This document shows positions 63,392 through 64,000 of a stretch of DNA of 64,000 bases, in pieces (position 1 is the stretch's first letter; each line of letters opens with the position of its first letter). The stretch covers positions 86,001-150,000 of the forward strand of contig NC_012527.1 in assembly GCF_000020685.1 (NCBI RefSeq), written 5' to 3'. The position numbers and the translations under genes were made by a program. Origin of the DNA: Deinococcus deserti VCD115. GTDB lineage: Bacteria; Deinococcota; Deinococci; Deinococcales; Deinococcaceae. The notes under the pieces were generated by a model. It worked only from the letters and a program-made list of their open reading frames with translations. It made no database searches and was not told where the DNA came from.

Positions 63392-64000
63392 ACTCCGTAT
63401 GCTGTGATCAGGGCTGTTGCTACACGCGATGTTCCCCGACCTGGGGCAAACTAAGCACCTGTATCTCTGGCAATGGGAAAACCCGTCATCCCGATGGGAA
63501 GGCTTTGTGCGTGGAGCCCAGGAGGGACGCTGCGAAAATTAGCAAAGCGTTGATGGCGTACCATAGTGCTGCACGAAACAGCAGAATTGTGTGAAAAGAC
63601 AAATTGAATGCGTTCTGGTCGGGGAAAATAAGACGTCCTCACAAAACCGGTTTTAATGGTGGTGCAGGTGACGGCCTGGGGTTAAAGGAGCGGAGCTTTA
63701 CAGCTTCGTGTTTTGGCACTAATTAATCTTAGTTCAAAAAAATGAGCAGATCCTCACTGTGCTGAATGCAAAGTTACCCACGGTTTCGGAGTTTTGATTA
63801 TTGACAAGTTCTGACCGCGTTCGTCCCTCTTCCCCTCGCTATGAATAAGTTTCACTAGGAAGCCTCACCTGTTAGTGCACCGGCTCCTCCGCACGAGCTC
63901 AATAGGTGATGCAGTGAAGTGACAGTCATGTTCTTGAGGAACCTCGTCCTTCTACTACGGCCAGTATTCCTGAATCACCCGACATACATTTAGCGTGCAC
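63392..64000. other. Right-hand end without a recognised gene
   Basis: About 600 bases, AT-richer than average near 63700-63800. It may contain the promoter of the deacetylase pseudogene. I see no coding signal. Confidence 0.4.

Overview
The window reads as a stretch of a Deinococcus replicon. The genes are GC-rich, several start at GTG or TTG, some promoters sit only a few bases before the start codon (leaderless style), and the families are typical of the genus: a TPR/BTAD regulatory ATPase, secreted and lipoprotein-rich gene sets, a Deinococcus-type L28 paralog, and SodC next to a sorbosone-dehydrogenase-like protein. There are no rRNA or tRNA genes, no replication genes and no CRISPR array that I can see. 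Many broken genes and an IS5-type transposase remnant suggest an accessory region, perhaps a secondary chromosome or megaplasmid. The assignment is inferred from protein character, not from a search.

Layout. 1-3.5 kb: a partial barrel-like protein, a flavin reductase, and an orphan OmpR-type regulator with a small partner. 3.5-10.7 kb: a GH38 alpha-mannosidase, an alpha/beta-hydrolase remnant and a 1041-residue signalling ATPase. 11-16 kb: an esterase with one amber codon, a zinc-ribbon protein, two coupled lipoproteins and a YqhA-family membrane protein. 16.2-17.5 kb: a TerC-family protein under a yybP-ykoY-type (manganese) riboswitch. 17.7-19.4 kb: a badly decayed GH43-CBM13 arabinanase. 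19.4-26.8 kb: the most coherent system in the window, a seven-gene minus-strand unit (ROK regulator, argininosuccinate-lyase-like enzyme, sugar-binding protein, two permeases, PIG-L deacetylase, PfkB kinase). 27-32 kb: small proteins, a SUFU-like fragment, a TetR/AhpD-like operon and IS remnants. 32.3-35 kb: two adjacent lipoprotein subtilases, each with four short Trp-containing repeats. 35.6-40.3 kb: an acetyltransferase remnant, a Cu/Zn-SOD fused to a beta-propeller, a sorbosone-dehydrogenase-like protein, a truncated sigma factor and an alpha/beta hydrolase. 40.8-49 kb: GH32, a luciferase-like monooxygenase, a TPR-GGDEF cyclase and a GAF-PAS-GGDEF-EAL protein. 49.3-50.9 kb: a zinc-starvation-type cluster (COG0523 GTPase, broken rpmB paralog, truncated znuA) behind a Zur/Fur-like box. 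51-64 kb: secreted proteins, a KtrB remnant, an intradiol dioxygenase, a methionine-aminopeptidase remnant, a dehydratase/RidA pair, a two-component system, small secreted proteins and a polysaccharide-deacetylase remnant.

How the genes fit together. The 19.4-26.8 kb unit looks like import and breakdown of an acetylated, probably fumarate-yielding sugar conjugate. TerC with its riboswitch and the COG0523/L28/ZnuA cluster point to manganese and zinc homeostasis. The glycosidases, arabinanase, GH32 and deacetylase remnants suggest a plant- or soil-polymer lifestyle that is partly being lost. At least a dozen genes are truncated, frameshifted or carry in-frame stops, and most still show clear protein-level similarity, so the decay is fairly recent.
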